From Streptococcus sp. 1643 (lineage in GTDB: Bacteria > Bacillota > Bacilli > Lactobacillales > Streptococcaceae), in NCBI RefSeq assembly GCF_006228325.1, contig NZ_CP040231.1:1623001-1687000 (forward strand): 64,000 nucleotides of DNA. Reading direction: 5' to 3'. Shown here piece after piece: positions 9,487 to 17,468 of the stretch (position 1 is its first letter; the number at the start of each line of letters is the position of its first letter). The translations under genes were made by a program, and so were the position numbers. The notes under the pieces are model-generated. The model was given only the letters and a program-made list of their open reading frames with translations, was not told where the DNA came from and made no database searches.

Positions 9487-9515
9487 ATTTTATCATATTT
9501 CAGCCCAAGTGTAAA
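9487..9515 (-). promoter_or_regulatory. Promoter of the Asp23-fakA-lipoprotein unit
   Basis: Minus-strand TTTACA (9510-9515), 17-nt spacer, TAAAAT (9487-9492), about 30 nt upstream of the Asp23-family start codon. Confidence 0.65.
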
Positions 9516-9581
9516 AGCAGAATGCTGTATCGGCGGATATTTACTCTATTTTTCAAATGATTTTATCCTTAGAGCAAAAGA

Positions 9582-9602
9582 AAAAGACCTAAGCGGTCTT
9601 TT
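9582..9602 (-). terminator. Terminator of rpmB
   Basis: AAAAGACC/GGTCTTTT hairpin with a 5-nt loop, followed on the minus strand by TTCTTTTG. It sits 9 nt past the rpmB stop and separates rpmB from the Asp23-fakA unit. Confidence 0.75.
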
Positions 9603-9610
9603 CATTTTTA

Positions 9611-9799
9611 TTAAACGCGTTCAACTTTACCTGATTTCAAAGCACGAGCTGAAGCCCAAACTTTTTTAGGTTTACCATCGATAAGAACCGTAACTTTTTG
9701 AAGGTTTGGTTTTACGGCACGTTTTGTTTGGTTCATCGCGTGTGAACGGTTGTTTCCTGATACAGTCTTACGACCTGTAAAGTAACATACTTTAGCCAT
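9611..9799 (-). CDS. rpmB: 50S ribosomal protein L28
   Basis: 62-residue large-subunit protein. Family sequence is clear from [20 protein letters not shown] to the basic C-terminus [15 protein letters not shown]. No zinc-binding CxxC pairs are present, so this is the C-minus form of L28. An AGGAGG-type ribosome site precedes the ATG. It is monocistronic between its own promoter and terminator. Confidence 0.95.
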   Translation of the reverse strand: MAKVCYFTGRKTVSGNNRSHAMNQTKRAVKPNLQKVTVLIDGKPKKVWASARALKSGKVERV

Positions 9800-9857
9800 T
9801 GTGTTTTCCTCCTATTAGATCTAATATAGCGGATGTGCTAGCACCACATACCGTACT

Positions 9858-9886
9858 ATGTTATCACACTTTCTTGAATTTATCAA
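9858..9886 (-). promoter_or_regulatory. Promoter of rpmB
   Basis: Minus-strand TTGATA (9881-9886), 17-nt spacer, TAACAT (9858-9863), leaving a leader of about 50 nt before rpmB. Confidence 0.6.
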
Positions 9887-9903
9887 GGGCCTAAACTATT
9901 TTT

Positions 9904-10578
9904 TTATTTAACGTAAACAACTCCAAGTTTACCAAAAGCGACTTCTCCACGGATAATCAAGGTTTTGTTTGTTGGTGCTACAGGAGCGTCTGCCTTAGCT
10001 GCACCAAAGGATGTTTCTACTTTCAAATCGACACGCCAGTGTTGTGGAACATAGACGGTTGCATTCCCGAAAGCCACTTCAATATTTAAAGTCGCAAAAT
10101 CACCTAACATCTCTGCATTATCATAGTAGATTTTAGCATCCCCAAAAGCGACTTCCACTTGGTCATCTACGAGATCTTGATCCTGTTTATAGAAGGTCCC
10201 GCTACCAAAAGCGACTTCCTTATCCGTGACGACTGTTTTTTTCCCATTGTACCACCATTTTTTTTCATTCCAGAACTTACTTGAGTGAGTAAGATAACCG
10301 ACACCTAGAACTGCTAAGATACTAGCCCAAAACAAAGACTGGTTTGGAATAGGAAAAATGTTATAAAAATGATTCGCAATCATTAAGGCTACTAGAGCGG
10401 TAAAAACTGCTGATGTTAGATGACGACGAAGCAAAGCTTCAACTGATTGGTAAGCAAAAAAAACAATACCTAGTAAAGGCCATATCTTGCCATCCAAAGA
10501 AGGAATTCCAAAATTCCCTTGCAGCAAGATCCAAGCTGCTAAAACCAATAAAACAATACCAAATGCTTTCTTTTTCAT
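9904..10578 (-). CDS. LiaF-like membrane protein, probable partner of the LytTR regulator
   Basis: 224 residues. Four hydrophobic segments in the first ~105 residues (KKKAFGIVLLVLAAWILLQ; WPLLGIVFFAYQ; HLTSAVFTALVALMIA; SLFWASILAVLGVGYL) are followed by a soluble domain with five copies of an EVAFG-type beta repeat (EVAFGSGTFY, EVAFGDAKIYY, EVAFGNATVYV, ETSFGAAK, EVAFGKLGVVYV). This is the layout of LiaF/YvqF cell-wall-stress proteins. It starts 5 nt after the LytTR gene. By analogy with streptococcal LytTR regulatory systems (HdrRM, BrsRM of S. mutans) it would hold the regulator inactive at the membrane; that role is inferred. Confidence 0.8.
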   Translation of the reverse strand: MKKKAFGIVLLVLAAWILLQGNFGIPSLDGKIWPLLGIVFFAYQSVEALLRRHLTSAVFTALVALMIANHFYNIFPIPNQSLFWASILAVLGVGYLTHSSKFWNEKKWWYNGKKTVVTDKEVAFGSGTFYKQDQDLVDDQVEVAFGDAKIYYDNAEMLGDFATLNIEVAFGNATVYVPQHWRVDLKVETSFGAAKADAPVAPTNKTLIIRGEVAFGKLGVVYVK

Positions 10579-10583
10579 GTCTG

Positions 10584-11030
10584 TTACCTCATATTTCTTA
10601 GATTTTCTTTTAGGAGGGATTGGTAATGCCGTGAGACATGAACCTCCTTGTGCGTCTGATAAAAGGAAATGGTCCCCGTTCCTGAAAAGGACTTGTCCAC
10701 TGAGTAAATCTGACGGATGTTTGCGATCGTTGACTTGGAAACTCGACTAAAATAGCGAGGCAAGATAGACTCCAACTCATAAAGTTTGAGACGAACTTCA
10801 TAGGCTTCCTTCTGGTTATGAGCGTAGATCTTGCTCCCTTCTGTTTCAAAGAAGAGAATTTCTGACAGGTCTAGATAATATTCACCTGTCCCCTTGTAAA
10901 AAGTCAACCTCGGAGCCTTTGACTCTTGCAAAAGTCGTTGCAAGTCTGCAATTTCATCTGTCAAAGTGGGGGTCTTGATGACAATTTCAGTCTCCTCTAA
11001 ATTGCCGTCAATCTCAATTCGTAACTTCAT
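10584..11030 (-). CDS. LytTR-domain transcription regulator (LytTR regulatory system type)
   Basis: 148 residues with no receiver domain. A short N-terminal region is followed by a LytTR DNA-binding domain (about residues 55-145) with FFETEGSKIYAHN, RLKLYELE, RYFSRVSKSTIANIRQI and a C-terminal VSRHYQSLLKENL. Stand-alone LytTR proteins paired with a membrane protein are known in streptococci and lactic acid bacteria as regulators of bacteriocin, competence and stress genes. ATG 11030 is preferred over GTG 11033 because AGGAG lies 5 nt away. Its promoter contains a 21-bp-spaced direct repeat, which suggests autoregulation. Confidence 0.85.
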   Translation of the reverse strand: MKLRIEIDGNLEETEIVIKTPTLTDEIADLQRLLQESKAPRLTFYKGTGEYYLDLSEILFFETEGSKIYAHNQKEAYEVRLKLYELESILPRYFSRVSKSTIANIRQIYSVDKSFSGTGTISFYQTHKEVHVSRHYQSLLKENLRNMR

Positions 11031-11050
11031 CACATCTCCTTTCTGACTCT

Positions 11051-11119
11051 ACTATATCAAAGCTAAGTTAGGAATACAAGGGCAAAAAAGCAAGTGGTCA
11101 TTTTGAAGCAGTAAGTGGT
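11051..11119 (-). promoter_or_regulatory. Promoter and LytTR direct repeats of the LytTR regulator operon
   Basis: Minus strand: TTGTAT (11074-11079), 17-nt spacer, TATAGT (11051-11056). Upstream are two copies of ACCACTT (plus-strand AAGTGGT at 11092-11098 and 11113-11119) with start-to-start spacing of exactly 21 bp, two helical turns, as is usual for LytTR dimer sites. The near repeat ends 12 nt before the -35 element. Confidence 0.7.
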
Positions 11120-11143
11120 TGTAGGACTAGCTTAACTTACATG

Positions 11144-11647
11144 TCAAAATAAGAAGAAAAGGAGCCCCCACATGAGACCACAAGCATAGCCAACCAAGAC
11201 ATCCTTGGGATAATGAACACCACCTAGTACTCGGACCAAGGCTAAGAGTCCTGAGCAAATAAGAAAGATCATTCCGATCAAAGTCCAAGCATGGAAACAG
11301 GCCATGGAGATGATAGTTGCTGAAAAGACATGGCGACTAGGCATCGACTGTCCCGAACTATCTTTTTCAAGCAGGGGACGGATATCCCAAGTTTCGTAGG
11401 GACGCGGATGATTGATTTTCTTACGAAAAAGGGACAAGATCACAAAACCTGTAGCGGGGACAAGCAAATAGACCACAACTTGCTTCCCAAGTCCTAGCTG
11501 CAGATAAGTAGTGACTAGCAAGGTCAAATAGACCAGAGGCATGGCGACTGTCATCAAACGATTGAAACTGCGTAACAGAAATAGAAGGGTGGGATGGCTG
11601 GTGAGCCTAGAGCTGATATTTCGATACCATTCTTGATAATTTTTCAT
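11144..11647 (-). CDS. PAP2-family membrane phosphatase
   Basis: 167-residue integral membrane phosphatase, probably acting on undecaprenyl pyrophosphate or another lipid phosphate. All three acid-phosphatase motifs are visible: KINHPRP (RP at 82-83), PSRH (103-106), and R139 ... HYPKD (His145, Asp149). There are about five hydrophobic segments. Substrate is not determinable from sequence. It lies upstream of the LytTR regulator on the same strand, but the regulator's own promoter is in the gap. Confidence 0.88.
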   Translation of the reverse strand: MKNYQEWYRNISSRLTSHPTLLFLLRSFNRLMTVAMPLVYLTLLVTTYLQLGLGKQVVVYLLVPATGFVILSLFRKKINHPRPYETWDIRPLLEKDSSGQSMPSRHVFSATIISMACFHAWTLIGMIFLICSGLLALVRVLGGVHYPKDVLVGYACGLMWGLLFFLF

Positions 11648-11717
11648 TTATACTTCTCATTCATTACTTTGTTTTCGTCTACAGGTGAGACGTTTGTCTT
11701 CTAGTATAGTGCAGAAA

Positions 11718-11739
11718 AAGAAGGCCGTCAAGCCTTCTT
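11718..11739 (-). terminator. Terminator of the ABC exporter operon
   Basis: AAGAAGGC/GCCTTCTT arms with a 6-nt loop, followed on the minus strand by TTTTTCTGC. It lies 6 nt past the exporter stop codon. Confidence 0.75.
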
Positions 11740-11744
11740 TTGAT

Positions 11745-13505
11745 TTATTCTTCTGCTTCGTCTTCTGTAAACTGACTATTATAGAGATCCGCATAGAAAC
11801 CACCTTGAGCCATGAGTTCTTCATGATTGCCTTGTTCGATGATATTTCCATCTTTCATGACCAAGATCAAGTCTGCATTTCGGATGGTTGACAAGCGGTG
11901 GGCGATGACAAAGGAAGTTCGACCTTCCATCAAACGGTCCATGGCTTTTTGAATCAACTCCTCTGTACGTGTGTCGACTGAGGATGTCGCTTCATCCAAA
12001 ATCAAGAGTGGTGCATCTTTGATAAGGGCACGAGCAATGGTTAAGAGCTGTCTCTGTCCGACTGACAAGGTCACTGTATCATCTAAAATAGTATCGTATC
12101 CATCTGGTAGGGTCATGATAAAGTGGTGGATTCCTACTGCTTTTGCTGCTTCAATCATTCGTTCATCACTAATCCCTGTTTGGTTGTAGATGAGATTATC
12201 ACGAATGGTTCCTTCAAAGAGCCAAGTATCCTGCAAGACCATTGAAAAGGCATCGTGCACTTCAGAGCGCTTCATGTCCTTGGTATCCACACCATCGATA
12301 CGGATACTTCCCTTATCTATCTCATAGAACTTCATCAAAAGATTGACAATGGTTGTCTTCCCAGCCCCAGTCGGTCCAACGATAGCAACCTTCTGACCTG
12401 CATGAGCTGTCGCAGAAAAGTCATGGATAATGGTGCGCTCTGGTGTATAGCCAAAGGACACGTGATCAAAGACTACTTCCCCTTTCATGTCGCTCAATTG
12501 TCTCTCCTTATGAGATTCATCCTGCATCTCTGCTTCAGCTAGAAATTCTAATACACGAGTCATGGCTGCACTCGCTTGTTGCAAGCTCGTAATCCCTTGG
12601 GCAATCTGTGACAGAGGTTGGGAGAAGGTCCGTACGTAAACCATAAAGGCTACAATAATCCCTATTGTGATATGCCCTTCTAACGCCAGCGCAGCTCCAA
12701 CGATGATGACTAAGACATAACTAAAGTTCCCAACAAAGAACATGGCTGGCATCATGATACCAGAGATAAACTGAGATTTCCAGATACTATCATGCAAGTC
12801 TTGGTTTAAGCCTGCAAATCTCGCTTTGGAGGTGTCCACTGCGTTGTAGCTGGTCACTACATTGTGTCCAGAGTACATCTCTTCCACATAACCATTGACG
12901 GCTGCTAGATTATTTTGTTGGGCTTTAAAATAACCCTGTGACTTAGCCATGATTACGGAAACCGCCGCAAAACCAACAAGAGTTGATACAACGGTTACCA
13001 ATGCCAAAATCCAGTTCATCCCAAACATGGTCACCAAGACAGCAATCAACAAGAAACTAGCTGAAAGAACTGTCCCTAGACTTTGGTTGAGAGATTGCGC
13101 TGCTGTATCCACATCATTGGTCACGCGCGAAAGGGTATCTCCTTGTGAATGACGGTCAAAATAGCCAAGTGGCAAACGATTGATTTTTTCAGCGATAGCC
13201 GTCCGCAAGCGTTTTGAAAAATGTTGGATACTCGTTGAAAATATATAGGCCTGTGTATAGTTAAGGATGGCGCCAAATACATAGAGAATCACTAAAAAGC
13301 TAGCAATGTTTGACACAGCTACCAAGTCGATTTCTGTAGCCAAACCATCTGAAATCAAGTTAGTAATTTCTTTAATCTTAGTTGGACCATAAACGGTAAT
13401 GATACTTGAAATGACTGCAGCCACAACTGCTATTAGGAGAGGGAGTTGGAGGCCTGCCATATAAGGTTTGCACTGTTTCCAGACCGAAACTTTTTTATTT
13501 TCCAT
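11745..13505 (-). CDS. ABC exporter half-transporter B (ATPase plus permease)
   Basis: 586-residue ABC exporter subunit. Six TM helices form the N-terminal type-1 domain (about residues 15-310), and the nucleotide-binding domain follows. Walker A is GPTGAGKTT, the Walker B end LILDEATSS has the catalytic Glu, and the H-loop is IAHRLS. The signature is unusual, LSVGQ instead of LSGGQ. With its partner it should form a heterodimeric drug or lipid exporter of the BmrCD/LmrCD/TM287-288 kind. ATG 13505 is chosen over an upstream start because AAGGAGG lies 9 nt away. It overlaps the partner's 3' end by 11 nt. Confidence 0.9.
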   Translation of the reverse strand: MENKKVSVWKQCKPYMAGLQLPLLIAVVAAVISSIITVYGPTKIKEITNLISDGLATEIDLVAVSNIASFLVILYVFGAILNYTQAYIFSTSIQHFSKRLRTAIAEKINRLPLGYFDRHSQGDTLSRVTNDVDTAAQSLNQSLGTVLSASFLLIAVLVTMFGMNWILALVTVVSTLVGFAAVSVIMAKSQGYFKAQQNNLAAVNGYVEEMYSGHNVVTSYNAVDTSKARFAGLNQDLHDSIWKSQFISGIMMPAMFFVGNFSYVLVIIVGAALALEGHITIGIIVAFMVYVRTFSQPLSQIAQGITSLQQASAAMTRVLEFLAEAEMQDESHKERQLSDMKGEVVFDHVSFGYTPERTIIHDFSATAHAGQKVAIVGPTGAGKTTIVNLLMKFYEIDKGSIRIDGVDTKDMKRSEVHDAFSMVLQDTWLFEGTIRDNLIYNQTGISDERMIEAAKAVGIHHFIMTLPDGYDTILDDTVTLSVGQRQLLTIARALIKDAPLLILDEATSSVDTRTEELIQKAMDRLMEGRTSFVIAHRLSTIRNADLILVMKDGNIIEQGNHEELMAQGGFYADLYNSQFTEDEAEE

Positions 13506-15264
13506 GTTCCAATTCCTCCTTCGATAGTTGTGAGTAGGCAATTTCTTGGTAGACTTCGTTGGTAGCTAGAAGTTCCTTGTGGGTGCCTTGTCCCACGACT
13601 TTACCTTGATCCAAAACTAAGATCAGGTCGGCGTCCATAATGGTAGAAATCCGTTGCGCTACGATGAGCTTGGTCATGGATTTTGTTTTCTCAGCTAGCT
13701 CTTGGCGAAGGACACGATCTGTCTTGTAGTCCAAGGCTGAGAAAGAGTCATCAAAGATGAGAATCTCTAGTTTACGAGCCAAGGCACGCGCAATGGCCAA
13801 ACGCTGTCTTTGACCTCCTGAGAAGTTGGTTCCACCTTGGGCTACTTCTGATGCAAGACCTGCTTCCTTGTCCTCGATGAAGCTTTTAGACTGGGCCAAT
13901 TCCAAGGCTTGCCACATAGCAGCTTCGCTTAGAGGACTTTCTTTGCTCTTACCAAAGTCCAAGTTCCCCTTGACATTTCCTGAGAAGAGGACTGCTTTTT
14001 GAGGGATATAGCCGACCTTATTGCGCAAATCTTCCAAATTGTAATCTTGTACATTGACACCATCCACTAGGATTTGTCCATCTGAAACGTCGTAAAAACG
14101 AGGCAAGAGGTTGACTAGGGTGGACTTTCCTGATCCAGTCGATCCGATGAAGGCTACGGTTTGACCCGCTTCTGCCTTGAAAGTGACATGTTCCACGACT
14201 GCTTCTGAGTTTTTAGAGTAGCGGAAAGTCACATCACGGAATTCCACTTGTCCTTGAACTGAAGGATCCGCTGTCTGTGCATGACTAGGATTTTCAATAG
14301 AAGAATGCAGATCCAATACTTGATTGATACGTCCTGCCGAAACCAAGGTACGAGGAAGAACAATAAAGAGTGCTCCCATGAGAAGAAATCCCATTACGAC
14401 CTGCATAGCATAGGACATGAAGACTACCATATCACTAAAGAGTGGCAGACGTTCTGTCAAACTTGCATCGTTGATGATATAGGCACCAATCCAGTAAATG
14501 GCTAAACTCAATCCACTGGAAATCGCCATCATGATCGGGTTCATAATGGCCATCAATCGATTGACAAAGAGATTGAGACGTGTTACCTCATCGTTGGCTG
14601 CTTCAAATTTCTTATCTTGGTAATCTTCCGCATTGTATGCGCGAACAACTCGAATCCCAGTCAAACTTTCACGAGTGATACTATTGAGTTTATCTGTTAA
14701 TTTTTGGATGACCGATTGTTTTGGAAAAGCCAGAGTCATAAGAACGGTGGTCATCAAGACATTCACAATAACAGCCACAACGACCGCCCAGAGCCAGTAT
14801 TCCGATTTCCCAAGGATTTTTCCAATGGCCCAGATAGCCATAATCGGCCCACGAGTCACTACCTGTAATCCCATGGTAAAGAGCATCTGTACCTGGGTAA
14901 TATCATTGGTCGTCCGAGTCAAGAGACTTGGGATTGAAAAGCGCTTGATCTCTGTCTGCGAAAAATCTAAAACACGATGAAATACGTCAGTGCGTAGATG
15001 GGTTGTATAGGATGCTGCAACACGAGCGGCAAAGAAACCAACCATAACAGATGAAAAGAAAGCCAATAAAGACAAACCAATCATCTTCGCAGCTGGTGAC
15101 CAGAGTTCACCCAACTGCGTTCCAGACGTTCCCAGTAATTCTGTAATTTGCGAAATGTAAGTCGGCACCTCTAACTCGAGATAGACCGAGAAACAAGTAA
15201 ACAGAATCGTAAGGACGATCATTCCCCACTCTTTTCCTGTAATACGTTTAGCGAGTTTCTTCAT
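13495..15264 (-). CDS. ABC exporter half-transporter A (degenerate ATP site)
   Basis: 589 residues: six TM helices then a nucleotide-binding domain with Walker A GSTGSGKST, a normal FSGGQRQR signature, and Walker B ILIFDDSFS. The residue after the Walker B Asp is Asp rather than the catalytic Glu, and the H-loop region reads VAQRIS with Gln in place of His. This half therefore carries the degenerate ATP site of a heterodimer, complementary to its downstream partner. It overlaps the MarR gene by 17 nt and partner B by 11 nt, so all three are translated as a coupled operon. Confidence 0.9.
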   Translation of the reverse strand: MKKLAKRITGKEWGMIVLTILFTCFSVYLELEVPTYISQITELLGTSGTQLGELWSPAAKMIGLSLLAFFSSVMVGFFAARVAASYTTHLRTDVFHRVLDFSQTEIKRFSIPSLLTRTTNDITQVQMLFTMGLQVVTRGPIMAIWAIGKILGKSEYWLWAVVVAVIVNVLMTTVLMTLAFPKQSVIQKLTDKLNSITRESLTGIRVVRAYNAEDYQDKKFEAANDEVTRLNLFVNRLMAIMNPIMMAISSGLSLAIYWIGAYIINDASLTERLPLFSDMVVFMSYAMQVVMGFLLMGALFIVLPRTLVSAGRINQVLDLHSSIENPSHAQTADPSVQGQVEFRDVTFRYSKNSEAVVEHVTFKAEAGQTVAFIGSTGSGKSTLVNLLPRFYDVSDGQILVDGVNVQDYNLEDLRNKVGYIPQKAVLFSGNVKGNLDFGKSKESPLSEAAMWQALELAQSKSFIEDKEAGLASEVAQGGTNFSGGQRQRLAIARALARKLEILIFDDSFSALDYKTDRVLRQELAEKTKSMTKLIVAQRISTIMDADLILVLDQGKVVGQGTHKELLATNEVYQEIAYSQLSKEELEHGK

Positions 15265-15709
15265 TCTCTCCTCCTATTTTTTCTACATTTGCTTGCAATT
15301 GCCCGAGTACCTTTTCAAAGATTGCTAAGTCTGACTTTGAAACCCCCTCTAGCAGACTCTGATCAATCCGATCAAAAAATTCCTTAACTTTTTGCATCTG
15401 CGAATGCGATTTCTCCGTCAGGCGAACAAATTTTGCCCGCTTATCGCTCGGGCTGGCCTCTAACTCAACCAAACCATTTTGCACCATACGCTTGACTAGA
15501 TTACTCGCCACAGATTTGGTAATATTGAGTTCCTGCTCGATATCCTTAATCAAGACCAGTTCCTCTTTTTGTTCACAATGATCTAAAAAACGCAGAACCT
15601 GCCCTTGCGGTCCACCCATAAATTCAATGCCACATCGCTTGGCTTCTTTCTGTACCATCAGATGAACCTGGTGTCCAAAACGTTTGAACATTAACATCGG
15701 CTTGTCCAT
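15248..15709 (-). CDS. MarR-family repressor of the ABC exporter operon
   Basis: 153-residue winged-helix regulator. The HTH is around residues 50-80 (LVLIKDIEQELNITKSVASN) with the wing at ELEASPSDKRAKFVRLTEKS. MarR proteins are dimers that release DNA on binding small ligands. It is first in an operon with the two exporter halves (17-nt overlap), and the promoter has several inverted repeats matching AGTTCT-N-AGAACT. Autorepression relieved by an exporter substrate is the likely logic. Confidence 0.9.
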   Translation of the reverse strand: MDKPMLMFKRFGHQVHLMVQKEAKRCGIEFMGGPQGQVLRFLDHCEQKEELVLIKDIEQELNITKSVASNLVKRMVQNGLVELEASPSDKRAKFVRLTEKSHSQMQKVKEFFDRIDQSLLEGVSKSDLAIFEKVLGQLQANVEKIGGENEETR

Positions 15710-15731
15710 GATTGCTCCTTTCTTACGATAA

Positions 15732-15826
15732 ATATAGTTCTCACAAGAACTATATAAGTTTCCATGAGAACTATTTTATCATTTTCAGAAAAGATGTCAA
15801 GAAAAAAGTTTCCAAGAGAACTATTT
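15732..15826. promoter_or_regulatory. MarR operators: one perfect and two imperfect sites
   Basis: A perfect inverted repeat ATATAGTTCT-CACA-AGAACTATAT occupies 15732-15755. Two further copies share the form AGTTTCCA(T/A)GAGAACTATTTTA, at about 15758-15778 and 15808-15828. The first and second cover the start site and -10 region, and the third lies upstream of the -35 element. The spacing suggests cooperative repression. Confidence 0.75.
15773..15800 (-). promoter_or_regulatory. Promoter of the MarR-ABC exporter operon
   Basis: Minus-strand TTGACA (15795-15800), 16-nt spacer, TAAAAT (15773-15778). The -10 overlaps the middle operator. Confidence 0.7.
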
Positions 15827-15835
15827 TAGTTTAAA

Positions 15836-15864
15836 TTGACATTAGGCAATATTTTTTCTATAAT
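15836..15864 (+). promoter_or_regulatory. Consensus promoter of the DUF4190-like membrane protein
   Basis: TTGACA (15836-15841), 17-nt spacer, TATAAT (15859-15864). Both hexamers match consensus exactly. It is divergent from the MarR promoter, and the distal MarR site ends only about 8 nt upstream of this -35, so shared control is possible. Confidence 0.75.
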
Positions 15865-15922
15865 AAGCACTAACTACTGTGGATAGAAATCCATTCACTC
15901 GATGAAGGGAGAAAACGTTCAA

Positions 15923-16606
15923 ATGAAACCAGAAGAACAACGAGTTTTAGGAATCTTAGCAACCATTTTTGGAGCCATCGCACTTTTAGGGTCCTGGATT
16001 CCATTTATTAACTATCTATCATTTTTCATCGCCATTGTCGCATTTATCTTGGGGATTATCGGCCTTATCGTCAATCTCAAAAAACGGAAAACCATGGCCA
16101 TTATCGGAACATCCCTCGCAGTTGCTTCTTTTGTACTTTTCTTTACGACCCAAGTACTGTACGCTAATGTCTACAAAGAGTTTGTCAGGGAGTTTAACCG
16201 TTCCTACAGCGAGGCAAGTGCCTCAATGGAGCGCGAAGAAGAAAGCGACTTGACAGATGATAGCGCCTATTCCATCCCAGAGGAGGAAGAAGACGATACC
16301 TTCACCTGGACCCAAAAAGAGTTTGACGCCTTAATCGAAGGTGACCTTGATAACAAAGGAAAAGGTGGTACCAACTACAAGGATATTATCAAAAAACACG
16401 GACTACCAGACTCCGAATTTGACTCCACTATCGGAGGCTATGATACGAGAAAAATCACCTATATCTCCATTGGAGACAAGATCAAGACCGTTACCTTAAC
16501 TTTTGCAAAACAAGACAATGGACAGCTCTTGCTCGTCCAAAAACATGCAGTCGGTCTAGGTCTAGAAAAAAGCAAGAAACAAAACGATTCTGAAACCAGA
16601 GTTTAA
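15923..16606 (+). CDS. Membrane protein with N-terminal DUF4190-like helices and C-terminal soluble domain
   Basis: 227 residues from ATG 15923, chosen because AAGGGAG lies 10-11 nt upstream; the ATG at 15902 has no ribosome site. Three hydrophobic segments lie within residues 8-90 (LGILATIFGAIALLGSW; FFIAIVAFILGIIGLIV; AIIGTSLAVASFVLFF). An acidic linker (EEEEDD, near 125) leads to a soluble domain with YKDIIKKHGLPDSEF and VTLTF, like the SmpA/BLIP-type folds of streptococcal surface proteins. Function is unknown. It faces away from the MarR operon and ends in a shared terminator. Confidence 0.7.
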   Translation: MKPEEQRVLGILATIFGAIALLGSWIPFINYLSFFIAIVAFILGIIGLIVNLKKRKTMAIIGTSLAVASFVLFFTTQVLYANVYKEFVREFNRSYSEASASMEREEESDLTDDSAYSIPEEEEDDTFTWTQKEFDALIEGDLDNKGKGGTNYKDIIKKHGLPDSEFDSTIGGYDTRKITYISIGDKIKTVTLTFAKQDNGQLLLVQKHAVGLGLEKSKKQNDSETRV

Positions 16607-16620
16607 GTTCAAATATCAAA

Positions 16621-16651
16621 AAAACGAACAGCTAGTAAAACTGTTCGTTTT
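16621..16651. terminator. Bidirectional terminator between convergent genes
   Basis: AAAACGAACAG/CTGTTCGTTTT arms, 9-nt loop, with A-run before and T-run after. It lies between the plus-strand membrane protein stop (16606) and the YebC stop (16656, minus), so it can serve both. Confidence 0.85.
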
Positions 16652-16655
16652 TCTA

Positions 16656-17372
16656 TTAGAATCCATCTACGTTTGTGTAGATCTTTTGTACGTCTTCGTC
16701 GTCCTCAAGAACACTGTAAAGTTTTTCAAAGGTTTCAAGGTCTTCACCTGACAATTCCACTTCTGACTGAGGAATCATTTCCAATTCAGTCACTTGGAAT
16801 TCTTCGATGCCAGACTCACGAAGGGCAACGATAGCCTTGTGGAGGTCTGTTGGAGCAGTGTAAACCGTGATTGTTCCTTCTTCTGCTTCTACATCGTCCA
16901 CATCCACATCTGCTTCGAGCAATTGCTCAAAGACCGCATCAGCGTCCTCACCTGCAAATACGATCACACCCTTGTTATCAAAGAGGTATGAAACTGAACC
17001 AGAAGCACCCATGTTTCCACCGTTCTTACCAAAGGCTGCACGGACATTGGCTGCCGTACGGTTGACGTTTGAAGTCAAGGTATCAACGATCAGCATAGAA
17101 CCATTTGGTCCAAATCCTTCGTAACGTCCTTCTGTAAAGGTTTCGTCTGTGTTTCCTTTGGCTTTATCAATCGCTTTATCGATAACGTGTTTCGGCACTT
17201 GGGCTTGTTTCGCACGGTCGATAACGAATTTCAAAGCAGTGTTTGATTCTGGGTCTGGATCACCTTTTTTTGCTGCTACATAGATCTCTACACCAAATTT
17301 TGCATATACTTTAGAGTTAGCTCCATCTTTAGCCGTTTTCTTGGCTACGATATTGGCCCATTTACGTCCCAT
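16656..17372 (-). CDS. YebC/PmpR-family protein
   Basis: 238-residue member of the YebC/TACO1 family, DNA-binding regulators and translation factors that relieve ribosome stalling. Recognisable are the basic N-terminus [40 protein letters not shown], the [25 protein letters not shown] core and [15 protein letters not shown]. Full length is typical. The assignment to regulator or translation factor cannot be settled from sequence. Confidence 0.92.
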   Translation of the reverse strand: MGRKWANIVAKKTAKDGANSKVYAKFGVEIYVAAKKGDPDPESNTALKFVIDRAKQAQVPKHVIDKAIDKAKGNTDETFTEGRYEGFGPNGSMLIVDTLTSNVNRTAANVRAAFGKNGGNMGASGSVSYLFDNKGVIVFAGEDADAVFEQLLEADVDVDDVEAEEGTITVYTAPTDLHKAIVALRESGIEEFQVTELEMIPQSEVELSGEDLETFEKLYSVLEDDEDVQKIYTNVDGF

Positions 17373-17468
17373 TAGGAATCTCCTTTTTTCACATTTTAAT
17401 CTTTCTTATTATAACACAAGTTTTTTCGATTTTCACTAGAGGAAATGGATTTTATTCAGCAAATCCAG

